From: Rhodobacterales bacterium HKCCE2091
GTDB lineage: Bacteria > Pseudomonadota > Alphaproteobacteria > Rhodobacterales > Rhodobacteraceae
Assembly (NCBI GenBank): GCA_015689685.1
Contig: WVSL01000003.1
Coordinates: forward strand, 1-64,000
Direction: 5' to 3'
Length of the DNA stretch: 64,000 bases
Shown in pieces: positions 16,519-25,768 of the stretch. Position 1 is the stretch's first letter. Every line of letters starts with the position of its first letter. A model generated the notes under the pieces. It was not told the DNA's origin and ran no database searches. It saw only the letters and a program-made list of their open reading frames with translations. The translations under genes were made by a program, and so were the position numbers.

Positions 16519-17234
16519 GCGGTCTCCGTGGGGATGCCGGTGGCGCGGCACCAGTTCTCGAACAGGCGGCGGGCGTTTGCGGCGAAGACGTCGGCGTGCT
16601 CGGCCACCTGCGCCTCGAACACCGCCGTGCCGCCGGGGCCGAAGGCGCGGTCGAGCAGCGCGGCCGCCGACGGGATCTCGGCCCAGTGGGTGATCGTGCC
16701 ACGCTCGACCTCCGGGTGCGACTGGACCGAGAAGGCCCGGTCGCCGACCCGCATCGCCTGCACGCGGCAGACCTCTCCGGTGGCGAGCAGCGTCGCGCCC
16801 GCGGGCATCTCCGTCACTTCGACCCCGTGCCACTGGACGACCGGGAAGGGCGAGGCCATGCCCTGAAACAGCGCCGCGCCCTCCAGCGGCATGACCTGGC
16901 CGACGCCGGTTTCGGCCCCGCCGTAGGCACAGGTTCCGCCGAGCGCGTCGGCGAGCAGCTGGTGGCCGAGGCAGATGCCGAAATAGGGCAGGCGCCGCGC
17001 AACGACGGCTTCGCGGATGAAGGCCTTTTCCTCGACGAGCCAGGGGTATTCGTCTTCCTCGAACACGTCCTGCGCCCCGCCCATGACCCAGAGCGCGTCG
17101 ATACCGTCGAAGGGCGGCAGCGTCTCGCCCTCGTCCAGTTCCACCGTCGTCATGCGATGGCCCGCCGCCTCGATTAGCGGGGTGAACGCCGCCGGGTGGG
17201 TGCCCCGATCATGCTGCAGAACCAGAAAATGCAT
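16515..17234 (-). CDS. class I glutamine amidotransferase-like hydrolase
   Basis: A 239-residue stand-alone class I amidotransferase domain with nucleophile Cys88 in GICLGHQ and His-Glu in QSHPE, so the triad is complete. No synthetase partner is fused. The fold also includes gamma-glutamyl amide hydrolases; aniline clusters encode such a protein (TdnT/AtdA2) beside a GS-like ligase. That makes hydrolysis of a gamma-glutamyl conjugate a good hypothesis here, because a GS-like/P450 pair lies 2.7 kb away. The start at 17234 follows GGGGAGAA. It is the first gene of the minus operon, divergent from tmm. Confidence 0.82.
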   Translation of the reverse strand: MHFLVLQHDRGTHPAAFTPLIEAAGHRMTTVELDEGETLPPFDGIDALWVMGGAQDVFEEDEYPWLVEEKAFIREAVVARRLPYFGICLGHQLLADALGGTCAYGGAETGVGQVMPLEGAALFQGMASPFPVVQWHGVEVTEMPAGATLLATGEVCRVQAMRVGDRAFSVQSHPEVERGTITHWAEIPSAAALLDRAFGPGGTAVFEAQVAEHADVFAANARRLFENWCRATGIPTETA

Positions 17235-17269
17235 GTTTCTCCCCATCCGCGGCGGTCGCTGCCCGTTCC

Positions 17270-17281
17270 TTGGGCATCGGC
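17270..17281 (+). promoter_or_regulatory. shared element TTGGGCATCGGC, tmm side
   Basis: This exact 12-mer also occurs at 29016-29027 upstream of mgsA. Here it is part of an inverted repeat GGGCAT-10-ATGCCC (17272-17293) in the tmm/amidotransferase divergent region. A degenerate copy (TTGGGCAAACGG) stands at 10936. Confidence 0.4.
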
Positions 17282-17342
17282 CCGTCCATGCCCGGAAATT
17301 CCCACCGCCGGGCCGCCGCGGCAAGAAAAAGAAGTTGCGCCT

Positions 17343-17360
17343 CAGTAAAAATATTCCACC
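17343..17360 (+). promoter_or_regulatory. operator-like motif site 3 (tmm / divergent operon)
   Basis: Reads CAGTAAAAATATTCCACC and is 46 bases upstream of the tmm start, in a short A/T-rich patch between two divergent operons. It is 13/18 identical to sites 1 and 4. Confidence 0.5.
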
Positions 17361-17405
17361 ATGAGGAAAATTTGTGCAGGGAGCACCAGAGAGGAGATCG
17401 ACACG

Positions 17406-18758
17406 ATGCGGGTATGCGTGATCGGGGCCGGGCCGTCCGGCCTGGCACAGCTTCGGGCGTTCCAGTCGGCGCGCCAGGCCGGGGCCGACATCCCCGAGAT
17501 CGTCTGCTACGAGAAGCAGGCGGACTGGGGCGGGCTGTGGCGCTACGACTGGCGGACGGGGGTGGACGAATACGCCAACCCGGTTCACGCCTCGATGTAC
17601 CGCTACCTGTGGTCGAACGGCCCCAAGGAGGGGCTCGAATTCGCCGACTACAGCTTCGACGAGCATTTCGGCAAGCCGATCGCCAGCTACCCGCCGCGCG
17701 CGGTCCTGTTCGACTACATCGAGGGGCGGGTGAAGAAGGCGGGCGTGCGCGACTGGATCCGGTTTTCCACCGTGGTCCGTGACGTGAGCTTCGACGACGC
17801 CACGGGCCTCTTCACCGTCACCTCCCGCGACTGCGAGACCGATACCGAAACGCGCGAGACCTTCGATCATGTCGTTGTCGCGTCGGGTCATTTCTCGTTC
17901 CCGAACGTGCCCTACTACCCCGGCTTCGAATCCTTCAACGGCCGTATCCTGCACGCCCACGACTTCCGCGACGCGCGCGAATTCGAAGGCAAGGACATCC
18001 TGATCCTCGGCACGTCCTACTCGGCCGAGGACATCGGTTCGCAGTGCTGGAAATACGGGTGTAACTCCGTCACCGTCGCGCACCGAACCGCGCCGATGGG
18101 CTACGACTGGCCCGAGAACTGGCAGGAAGTGCCGGCGCTGGAACGGGTCGAGGGCAAGACCGCGTATTTCATCGACGGCACGTCGAAGACCGTCGACGCG
18201 ATCATCCTGTGCACCGGATACAAGCACCACTTCCCGTTCCTGCCCGACGATCTGCGGCTCAAGACGGCGAACCGGCTGGCGGCCTCCGACCTCTACAAGG
18301 GCGTCGTCTGGGTGAAGAACCCCGCGCTGTTCTACCTCGGGATGCAGGACCAGTGGTTCACCTTCAACATGTTCGACGCGCAGGCCTGGTGGGTCCGCGA
18401 TGCGATCATGGGCAAGATCGCGGTGCCCGACGCCGCGGCGATGGAGGCCGACTGGCAGAAGCGGCAGGCCGACGAGGACGCGGTGCCGGACGACCACGGC
18501 GCGATCGTCTACCAGGGCGACTATGTCAAGGAACTGATCGCCGAGACCGACTACCCGAGCTTCGACGTGGAGGCCGCGAACGAGGCGTTCTTCCAGTGGA
18601 AGAAGCACAAGAAGAAGGGGATCATGACCTTCCGCGACCACGGCTACGTCTCGCCCATGACCGGCACGATGGCGCCGCCGCACCATACGAGCTGGCGCGA
18701 GGCGCTGGACGACAGCCTCGAAAGCTACCTCGCCGTGACGCCGGACGCCGCCGAGTAA
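17406..18758 (+). CDS. tmm: trimethylamine monooxygenase
   Basis: A 450-residue flavin monooxygenase that oxidises trimethylamine to trimethylamine N-oxide with FAD and NADPH. It shows the FAD motif GAGPSG (7-12), the FMO-type stretch [11 protein letters not shown] and an NADP fold at [12 protein letters not shown]. Long stretches agree with the Roseovarius/Ruegeria Tmm proteins as I remember them: the N-terminus [38 protein letters not shown] and the [11 protein letters not shown] tail. Length also matches (about 450). The start at 17406 follows GGAG and matches the family N-terminus; an upstream in-frame ATG at 17361 lies on the operator-like site. It overlaps tdm by one base (TAATG). Confidence 0.96.
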   Translation: MRVCVIGAGPSGLAQLRAFQSARQAGADIPEIVCYEKQADWGGLWRYDWRTGVDEYANPVHASMYRYLWSNGPKEGLEFADYSFDEHFGKPIASYPPRAVLFDYIEGRVKKAGVRDWIRFSTVVRDVSFDDATGLFTVTSRDCETDTETRETFDHVVVASGHFSFPNVPYYPGFESFNGRILHAHDFRDAREFEGKDILILGTSYSAEDIGSQCWKYGCNSVTVAHRTAPMGYDWPENWQEVPALERVEGKTAYFIDGTSKTVDAIILCTGYKHHFPFLPDDLRLKTANRLAASDLYKGVVWVKNPALFYLGMQDQWFTFNMFDAQAWWVRDAIMGKIAVPDAAAMEADWQKRQADEDAVPDDHGAIVYQGDYVKELIAETDYPSFDVEAANEAFFQWKKHKKKGIMTFRDHGYVSPMTGTMAPPHHTSWREALDDSLESYLAVTPDAAE

Positions 18759-21064
18759 TGGGCGCGATCCGGCCGTTCCTGCCGCCGGGGACCGAGCGTC
18801 ACCGGGTTCCGGGCGGCGGCAGCCGCGCGGTGCGGGTGGGGCCGGGCGACGTGATCGACGTGGTGGACCCCGAAGGCGGGCAGGGCGGGGAACTGCTCGT
18901 CTTCGGACCCGACGGGCGGCCGGACGCGGGCCTGATCGGGGCGCGGGCGACGGGCCCCGCCGCGGGCCTCCTCGCCGCGCTGGCCGCAAGCCCCGCGGCC
19001 ACGGCGGCGCTGGAACGGGCGGGATGCCTGCTGGACGGGGCGGAGGCCGTCGCGCTCCACGGGGCGGAGTCGCGGGCGGGCGACGCGGTGACATACACCG
19101 CCAGCGCCCCGTCCCTGCTGCTGCTGGCCGCGCCCGGTGCGCCGATGTCGCCCGAGGCGCAGGACGCGCCGACCGACCTGCATCTTTTCGTGCGCCGGGC
19201 ATCGCGCGCGACGGGCGGGCTTTACCTGCCGCCGGATCCGCTGGCCGAACCGCTGATCGACCAGGTGATCCGGCCGGGACACGCCCATGTCTACGAGGTA
19301 CCGGCCGGGGCCTACATCCAGATCCTCGACGTGCAGGGCCGGGAATGCTCGGATTTCCAGGCCTTCTCCGCCCGATCCGTCGACCGCGGACAGGCGCGGG
19401 AGATCGACCCGACCGCCACACGCAGCATGACCGGCGCGATCTATCCCCGCCCCGGCCTGCACGCGAAGTACTGGACCACGGATCTCGAACCGCTGGTGGA
19501 GATCGTGCAGGACACCTGCGGCCGCCACGACACGTTCGGGCTGGCCTGCACCGCGCGCTACTACGAGGACGCGGGCTATCCCGGCCACGTCAACTGCACC
19601 GATAACATCAACGCGGGCCTCGCACCCTACGGCGTTGCCCCGCGCGGCGGCTGGCCCGCGATCAACTTCTTCTTCAACACCCAGATCGACGCCGCCCACG
19701 GCATCGCGACGGAGGAGCCGTGGTCGCGGCCGGGGGACTACGTGCTTCTGAAGGCGCTGACGGACCTCGTCTGCGTCTCGACGGCCTGCCCCGACGACAT
19801 CGACCCCGCGAATGGCTGGCGGCCCACGGAGATCCAGCTGAGGACCTACCGCGATACCGAGCGTTTTCCGCGCTCGATCGGTTGGCGCAAGACACCGGAG
19901 GACGAGGTGGAGGAGACGAAGGAAACCGGGTTCCACGCGAGCTTCGCCCGCCACACCCGCGATTTCGTTGAATATAACGGTTACTGGCTGCCGAACGCCT
20001 TCCCCGGCGAAGGCACCATCGGGGAATACTGGGCCTGCCGCGAGAAGGCGGCGATCATGGACCTGTCGCCGCTTCGCAAGTTCGAGGTGACGGGGCCGGA
20101 CGCCGAGGCGCTGATGCAGCTTTGCGCGACCCGCGACGTGGCGAAACTGGCCGTGGGTCAGGTGGTCTACACCGCGATCTGCGCCGAGCACGGCGGCATG
20201 ATCGACGACGGCACCATCTTCCGCCTAGGTCCGCACAACTTCCGCTGGATCGGCGGCGCGGATGCGTCGGGCCTGTGGCTGCGGGAAGTCGCCGAGGCGC
20301 GCGGGCTGGACGCGCGGGTCCGGTCCTCCACCGACCAGCTCTGCAACGTCGCGGTGCAGGGGCGGCTGTCACGGGAGATCCTGTCCGAGGTGTTCTGGAC
20401 CCCGCCTGCGCAGCCGACCGTCGAAGAACTCGGCTGGTTCCGCTTCACCATCGCGCGGGTCGGCGGCTACGCAGGAACGCCGGTCGTCATCAGCCGCACG
20501 GGCTATACCGGCGAGCTTGGCTACGAGGTGTTCTGCCACCCGAAGGACGCGGGCGCGGTGTTCGACGCGATCTGGGCCGCGGGGGCGCCGAAGGGCCTGA
20601 AGCCACTTGGCCTCGCCGCGCTCGACATGCTGCGGATCGAGGTCGGGCTGGCTTTCGCCGGCCACGAGTTCGATGACCAGACCGATCCGTTCGAGGCCGG
20701 GATCGGCTTCACGGTGGCGCTGAAATCCGGCGTGGAGTTCATCGGCCGCGACGCGCTCGTCGCCCGCAAGGACAGCCCGCAGAAGAAGCTCGTCGGCCTG
20801 CTGGTGGAGGGCAACGAGGTGCCGGCGCACGGCGATTGCGTGCGGCTCGGCCGGGTGCAGGTGGGCACCGTGACCTCGGCCACGCGCTCGCCCATCCTCG
20901 ACCGGACCATCGCGCTCGCCCGCGTGTTCACGCCGCACGCGGCCGAGGGCACGGCGCTGGAGATCGGCCAGCTCGACGGCCACCAGAAGCGCCTGCCCGC
21001 CACGGTCGTCCCGTTCCCCCATTTCGACCCGGCCAAGTCGCGGGCCAAGGGGGAGTATGGCTGA
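18758..21064 (+). CDS. tdm: trimethylamine N-oxide demethylase
   Basis: A 768-residue two-part enzyme that splits TMAO to dimethylamine and formaldehyde. The N-terminal half (about 1-390) contains the DUF1989 zinc domain. Cys264, Cys280 and Cys344 fall one residue from the three zinc cysteines I recall for the Methylocella enzyme. The C-terminal half (about 395-768) is a GcvT-like tetrahydrofolate domain (SRTGYTGELGYEVF) that should capture the formaldehyde. Placement directly after tmm with a TAATG junction is typical of TMA users. The first 100 residues are Gly/Ala-rich. It overlaps the next gene by 8 bases. Confidence 0.94.
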   Translation: MGAIRPFLPPGTERHRVPGGGSRAVRVGPGDVIDVVDPEGGQGGELLVFGPDGRPDAGLIGARATGPAAGLLAALAASPAATAALERAGCLLDGAEAVALHGAESRAGDAVTYTASAPSLLLLAAPGAPMSPEAQDAPTDLHLFVRRASRATGGLYLPPDPLAEPLIDQVIRPGHAHVYEVPAGAYIQILDVQGRECSDFQAFSARSVDRGQAREIDPTATRSMTGAIYPRPGLHAKYWTTDLEPLVEIVQDTCGRHDTFGLACTARYYEDAGYPGHVNCTDNINAGLAPYGVAPRGGWPAINFFFNTQIDAAHGIATEEPWSRPGDYVLLKALTDLVCVSTACPDDIDPANGWRPTEIQLRTYRDTERFPRSIGWRKTPEDEVEETKETGFHASFARHTRDFVEYNGYWLPNAFPGEGTIGEYWACREKAAIMDLSPLRKFEVTGPDAEALMQLCATRDVAKLAVGQVVYTAICAEHGGMIDDGTIFRLGPHNFRWIGGADASGLWLREVAEARGLDARVRSSTDQLCNVAVQGRLSREILSEVFWTPPAQPTVEELGWFRFTIARVGGYAGTPVVISRTGYTGELGYEVFCHPKDAGAVFDAIWAAGAPKGLKPLGLAALDMLRIEVGLAFAGHEFDDQTDPFEAGIGFTVALKSGVEFIGRDALVARKDSPQKKLVGLLVEGNEVPAHGDCVRLGRVQVGTVTSATRSPILDRTIALARVFTPHAAEGTALEIGQLDGHQKRLPATVVPFPHFDPAKSRAKGEYG

Positions 21065-21941
21065 GACGCTGGAGACCCGGATCCGCGCGCTGCGGTGCTG
21101 GTCGAACCCGACCGGGGTCGAGCCGCTGGCCGGGGGCATCACCAACACCAACGCCGTCGTCACCGACCGCGGCCGGAAATACGTCGTCCGGCTTGGCCGC
21201 GACATTCCGGAACACGGCGTGATGCGGTGGAACGAACTGGCCATCGCGCGCGCCGCCGCCTCGGCGGGGGTGTCGCCCGAGGTCGTCCATGCCGAACACG
21301 GGGCGATGGTCTTCGCCCATATCGACGGCCCCGCGCTGGCGGCGGAGGACCTGCACGAGCCCGGGACGCTCGCCGCCGCCACCGATCTCGTCGCCCGTGT
21401 CCACCGCGAGGTCACGCCGCGCCTGCGAGGGCCGGTCCTGACGTTCTGGGTGTTCCACGTCGTCCGCGACTACGCCGCGACCCTGCGAGAACACCGCTCG
21501 CGCCATGCTGACGTCCTCGACCGGCTCCTGTCCGACGCGGCGGAGCTCGAGGCCGGGGTCGGGCCGGTGCGGCTGGTGCTCGGCCACAACGACCTTCTGC
21601 CCGCGAATTTCATCCGCGACGGCAACGGCAGGCTCTGGCTGGTGGACTGGGAATACGGCGGTTTCAACTCCGAGCTGTTCGATCTCGGCGGGCTCGCGTC
21701 GAACGCCGGGCTTCCGCCCGAGGCCGAGGCCGGGATGCTGGAACGCTACTTCGGAAAGACCCCCGACCCGGCCTTTCACCGGGCCTACGCCGCGATGAAA
21801 TGTGCCTCTCTCCTGCGCGAGACGATGTGGAGCATGGTGTCCGAGATCACCTCGCGGATCGACTTCGACTACGCCGCCTACACGGCCGAGAACCTGGCCC
21901 GCTACGGTCGCGCGCTCGACAGCTGGAAGGGGATGGCATGA
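21057..21941 (+). CDS. choline-kinase-like phosphotransferase
   Basis: A 294-residue protein of the aminoglycoside phosphotransferase/choline kinase fold. It has the catalytic loop LGHNDLLPANFI (about 179-190) and the metal-binding Asp in LVDWEYGGFN. The N-terminal GGITNTN nucleotide loop and WFVFHV-like middle part also fit choline/ethanolamine kinases. It overlaps tdm (8 bases) and the next FAD enzyme (ATGA), so it belongs to the tmm operon. It may phosphorylate choline or another amino-alcohol. No such step is needed for TMA itself, which hints at a second substrate for this operon. Confidence 0.82.
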   Translation: MAETLETRIRALRCWSNPTGVEPLAGGITNTNAVVTDRGRKYVVRLGRDIPEHGVMRWNELAIARAAASAGVSPEVVHAEHGAMVFAHIDGPALAAEDLHEPGTLAAATDLVARVHREVTPRLRGPVLTFWVFHVVRDYAATLREHRSRHADVLDRLLSDAAELEAGVGPVRLVLGHNDLLPANFIRDGNGRLWLVDWEYGGFNSELFDLGGLASNAGLPPEAEAGMLERYFGKTPDPAFHRAYAAMKCASLLRETMWSMVSEITSRIDFDYAAYTAENLARYGRALDSWKGMA

Positions 21942-24370
21942 CCGATCTGCCGGGCGCGGCCGGTGCCGTGGTCATCGGGGGCGGCATCGTCGGCTGCTCC
22001 ACCGCCTACCACCTCGCGAAGCTTGGGGTCGATGTCGTGCTGGTTGAGGCGCACAAGCTGACCTCCGGCAGCACCTTCCACGCCGCGGGGCTGGTCGGGC
22101 AGCTTCGATCCTCGGCCAACATCACCGAGCTGCTCGGCTATTCCGTCGATCTCTACCAGCGGCTGGAGGCCGAGACCGGGCAGGCGACCGGCTGGAAGCG
22201 GAACGGCGGCCTGCGGCTCGCCTGCAACGCCGAACGCTGGACGGAGGTCCGGCGGCAGGCGGTGACGGCGCAAAGCTTCGGGCTCGACATGCAGCTGCTC
22301 ACGCCGGCGGAGGCGCGGGACCTCTGGCCGCTGATGGATGTCTCCGACGTGGTCGGCGCGGCGTTCCTGCCGACGGACGGACAGGCCAACCCCTCCGACA
22401 TCACCCTGTCGCTCGCCAAGGGCGCGCGGAAGGCGGGCGCGGTCATCGTCGAGGATTGCGCGGTCACGGGGCTGGTGATCGAAAACGGCGTCGTTCGCGG
22501 GGTCGAAACCGCGCGCGGCACCATCGAGACGCCCAGGGCCGTGCTGTGCTGTGGCCAGTGGACCCGCGATTTCGCCGCCCGCTACGGCGTCTCGGTGCCG
22601 CTGGTGTCGATGCAGCACCAGTACCTGGTGACCGAGCCGATCTCCGGCGTGACCTCGGACCTGCCGACGCTTCGCGACCCCGACCGGCTGACCTACTGGA
22701 AGGAGGAGGTCGGCGGGCTGGTGATGGGCGGCTACGAGCCGAACCCGAAGAACTGGGCCGTGGACGGCATCCCCGAAGGCTTTCATTTCACCCTGCTCGA
22801 CAACGACGTCGACCATTTCGAGCCGATCATGGAACTGGCGCTCGGCCGCGTGCCCGCGCTGGAGACGGCGGGGATCAAGACGATGGTGAACGGGCCGGAA
22901 AGCTTCACGCCGGACGGCAACTTCATCCTCGGCGAGGCGCCGGAGCAGCCGGGGCTTTTCGTCGGTGCGGGCTTCAACGCCTTCGGCATCGCGTCGGGTG
23001 GCGGTGCGGGCATGGCGCTGGCGGAGTGGGTCGCCAAAGGCGCGCCGCCCTTCGACCTCTGGCCCGTCGACATCCGCCGCTTCGGCCAGCCGCACCGGGA
23101 CGTGTCCTGGGTCCGGGCGCGCACGGCGGAGGCCTACGCGAAGCACTACACGATGGCCTGGCCGTCCGAGGAGCACGACAGTGCACGGCCCTGCCGCCGC
23201 TCGGCCCTCTACGCACACCTGAAGGCACGGGGCGCGGTGTTCGGCGAAAAGCTCGGGTGGGAACGGCCGAACTGGTTGGCGGGCGCGGGCGAGGTGGCCC
23301 ACGACGTCTACACCTGGGGCCGCGGCAACTGGGTCGACGCGGTGGCGCGGGAACACCGGGCCTGCCGCGAGGCCGCGGCGCTGTTCGACCAGTCTTCCTT
23401 CGCGAAGTGCCTGCTGACCGGCCCGGACGCGGAGGCCGCGCTGTCCCGGATCGCCGCGGGCGACGTCTCCGGCCCGCCGGGGACGCTGACCTACACGCAA
23501 ATGCTGAACGATGCCGGGGGGATAGAGGCCGACGTGACCTGCGCGCGGCTGTCGCCGTCGGAATACTACATCGTCACGGGCACCGGCTTCGCGACGCGGG
23601 ATTTCGACTGGATCCGGCGCGGCATTCCCGCGGACGCTCGCGCGACGCTTGTGGACGTGACCTCCGCCAACGCGGTGCTCAGCCTGATGGGGCCGAAGGC
23701 GCGCGATATCCTTTCCGCCGTCACCACCGCCGACCTGTCGAACGAGGCATTCCCCTTCGGCACCGCGCGGCGCATCGCCATCGCGGGCGCGCCGGTCCTG
23801 GCGCTTCGCATGAGCTACGCGGGCGAGCTTGGGTGGGAACTGCACCTGCCGACCGAATGCGCCGTCACGGTCTACGAGGCGCTGCACGAGGCCGGCGCGC
23901 CCCACGGCCTGGCCGATGCCGGCTACCGCGCCATCGAGACGCTGCGGCTGGAGAAGGGCTACCGAGCCTGGGGGGCGGAGATCGGGCCGGACCGGACGCC
24001 GCTGGAGGCCGGGCTCGACTGGGCCTGCCGCAAGACGACGCCGTTCCGGGGCCGCGAGGCGCTGGAGGCCGCGCGGGGCAGGCCCGTCACCCGACGCCTC
24101 GCCACCTTCACCGCCGCGCCCGACGTGATCCTTCTCGGCCGCGAAACGATCTTCCGCGATGGCGAGCGTGTCGGTTATCTCGCCTCGGGCGGGTTCGGCC
24201 ACACCATCGGTCGCGCGATCGGGATGGGCTACCTCGTCAATCCCGGTGGCGTCACCGCGGACTGGATCAGGAACGGCAGCTATGCCCTTGACGTGGCAGG
24301 GGAAAGGGTTCCCTGTGACGTGACCTTTAAGCCGCTGTATGACCCGTCGAACAGCCGACCGAAGACCTGA
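21938..24370 (+). CDS. dimethylglycine/sarcosine dehydrogenase-like FAD-GcvT protein
   Basis: An 810-residue fusion. An N-terminal DAO-type flavoprotein half (about 1-425; VVIGGGIVGCSTAYHLAKLG, then SGSTFHAAGL with the likely flavin-attachment His) is joined to a C-terminal GcvT-like folate domain (about 430-805; SYAGELGWELHLP, IETLRLEKGYRAWG). Enzymes of this build demethylate N-methylated glycines or related amines and pass C1 units to tetrahydrofolate. The exact substrate (dimethylglycine, sarcosine or another methylated amine) cannot be told. The operon position between a choline-kinase-like gene and a gamma-glutamyl ligase suggests a choline-derived or methylated-amine substrate. Confidence 0.85.
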   Translation: MTDLPGAAGAVVIGGGIVGCSTAYHLAKLGVDVVLVEAHKLTSGSTFHAAGLVGQLRSSANITELLGYSVDLYQRLEAETGQATGWKRNGGLRLACNAERWTEVRRQAVTAQSFGLDMQLLTPAEARDLWPLMDVSDVVGAAFLPTDGQANPSDITLSLAKGARKAGAVIVEDCAVTGLVIENGVVRGVETARGTIETPRAVLCCGQWTRDFAARYGVSVPLVSMQHQYLVTEPISGVTSDLPTLRDPDRLTYWKEEVGGLVMGGYEPNPKNWAVDGIPEGFHFTLLDNDVDHFEPIMELALGRVPALETAGIKTMVNGPESFTPDGNFILGEAPEQPGLFVGAGFNAFGIASGGGAGMALAEWVAKGAPPFDLWPVDIRRFGQPHRDVSWVRARTAEAYAKHYTMAWPSEEHDSARPCRRSALYAHLKARGAVFGEKLGWERPNWLAGAGEVAHDVYTWGRGNWVDAVAREHRACREAAALFDQSSFAKCLLTGPDAEAALSRIAAGDVSGPPGTLTYTQMLNDAGGIEADVTCARLSPSEYYIVTGTGFATRDFDWIRRGIPADARATLVDVTSANAVLSLMGPKARDILSAVTTADLSNEAFPFGTARRIAIAGAPVLALRMSYAGELGWELHLPTECAVTVYEALHEAGAPHGLADAGYRAIETLRLEKGYRAWGAEIGPDRTPLEAGLDWACRKTTPFRGREALEAARGRPVTRRLATFTAAPDVILLGRETIFRDGERVGYLASGGFGHTIGRAIGMGYLVNPGGVTADWIRNGSYALDVAGERVPCDVTFKPLYDPSNSRPKT

Positions 24371-24388
24371 GACCGGAGACTCGCGACC

Positions 24389-25765
24389 ATGCCCCAGACA
24401 CCGACCGGACTGCTCGGCTTCGACGACCTCGGGGCCGCGATCGAGGCGGGCGAGATCGACACGGTGCTGACCTGCGCCGTGGACATGCAGGGCCGGCTGA
24501 TGGGCAAGCGCTTCACCGCCTCGCACTTCATGGCAAGCGCGCACGAGGAAACCCATTGCTGCAACTACCTGCTGGCGACCGACCTGGAGATGGGCACGCC
24601 GGAGGGCTACGCGACGACGAGCTGGTCGCGCGGCTACGGCGATTACGTGATGAAGCCCGACCTCGGCACGATCCGCCGCCTGCCGTGGCTGGAGGGCACC
24701 GCCATGGTGCTCTGCGACCTGCTCGACCACCACACCCACGAGGAAGTTCCGCAATCCCCGCGCACTATCCTGAAACGGCAGGTGGCGCGCGCCGAGGCGA
24801 TGGGGTTCACGCCGTTCTGCGCGACGGAACTGGAGTTCTTCCTGTTCGAGGGCACGCTGCGCGAGAACGCGGCGAAGGGCTACGCCGGCCTGACCCCGAT
24901 CAGCGACTACAACGAGGATTACCACATCTTCCAGACCTCCAAGGAGGAAGGGGTGATGCGGCCGCTTCGCAACCACCTGGTGGCGGCGGGCGTGCCGGTC
25001 GAGAATTCCAAGGGCGAGGCCGAGGCCGGGCAGGAGGAGCTAAACATCCGCTACGCCCCCGCGATGGACTGCGCCGCGCACCACGTCATCGCCAAGCACG
25101 CGGCCAAGGAAATTGCCTGGGCACAGGGCAAGTCCGCGACCTTCATCCCGAAATGGGCCGCGGACCGGGTCGGCAGTTCGTCCCATGTCCACCAGTCGCT
25201 CTGGTCGGGTGACACCAGCGCCTTCTTCGACGAGGCCGACGCGCTGGCGATGTCCGCGACCGCGAAATCCTACCTCGCCGGGCAGCTCAAATACGCCGCC
25301 GACCTGACCGTGTTCCTCGCGCCCTACGTCAACAGCTACAAGCGCTTCGCCAAGGGCACCTTCGCGCCCACGAAGATCGCCTGGTCGGTGGACAACCGCA
25401 CCGCTGGCTTCCGGCTCTGCGGTGACGGGACGAAGGCCGTCAGGGTCGAATGCCGGATCGGCGGGTCGGACCTGAACCCCTATCTCGCGCTGGCCGCGCT
25501 GCTGGCGGCGGGTCTTGCCGGGATCGAGGAGGGGCTGGAACTCGGCCCGCCGGTGACGGGCGACGTCTACGACGCGGCCGATCTGCCGGATATCCCGACG
25601 ACGCTGCGGGACGCGACAGAGACCCTGCGCGGGTCGGCCATGCTGCGCGCCGCGATGGGCGACGCTGTGGTCGATCACTACGTCCGTGCGGCGGAGTGGG
25701 AGCAAGAGGAGTTCGACCGCGCGGTGACGGACTGGGAACTGAAACGCGGGTTCGAGCGAGCGTAG
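24389..25765 (+). CDS. PuuA-like gamma-glutamyl amine ligase (GS family)
   Basis: A 458-residue glutamine-synthetase-superfamily ligase of the PuuA/GlnA3 branch. It shows CATELEFFLF, GEAEAGQEELNIRY, SSSHVHQSLW, NSYKRFA and NRTAGFRLCG, which build the glutamate, ATP and metal sites. PuuA makes gamma-glutamylputrescine. Together with the aldehyde dehydrogenase three bases downstream and the alcohol dehydrogenase after it, this looks like an amine or amino-alcohol gamma-glutamylation route. It is one of three GS paralogues in this window and is distinct from gmaS. Confidence 0.84.
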   Translation: MPQTPTGLLGFDDLGAAIEAGEIDTVLTCAVDMQGRLMGKRFTASHFMASAHEETHCCNYLLATDLEMGTPEGYATTSWSRGYGDYVMKPDLGTIRRLPWLEGTAMVLCDLLDHHTHEEVPQSPRTILKRQVARAEAMGFTPFCATELEFFLFEGTLRENAAKGYAGLTPISDYNEDYHIFQTSKEEGVMRPLRNHLVAAGVPVENSKGEAEAGQEELNIRYAPAMDCAAHHVIAKHAAKEIAWAQGKSATFIPKWAADRVGSSSHVHQSLWSGDTSAFFDEADALAMSATAKSYLAGQLKYAADLTVFLAPYVNSYKRFAKGTFAPTKIAWSVDNRTAGFRLCGDGTKAVRVECRIGGSDLNPYLALAALLAAGLAGIEEGLELGPPVTGDVYDAADLPDIPTTLRDATETLRGSAMLRAAMGDAVVDHYVRAAEWEQEEFDRAVTDWELKRGFERA

Positions 25766-25768
25766 ATC

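Noticed and set aside
17361-17405. Upstream ATG as the tmm start
   Set aside because: It adds 15 residues not found in Tmm proteins, overlaps the operator-like patch, and has no ribosome-binding site; the ATG at 17406 has GGAG and the family N-terminus.
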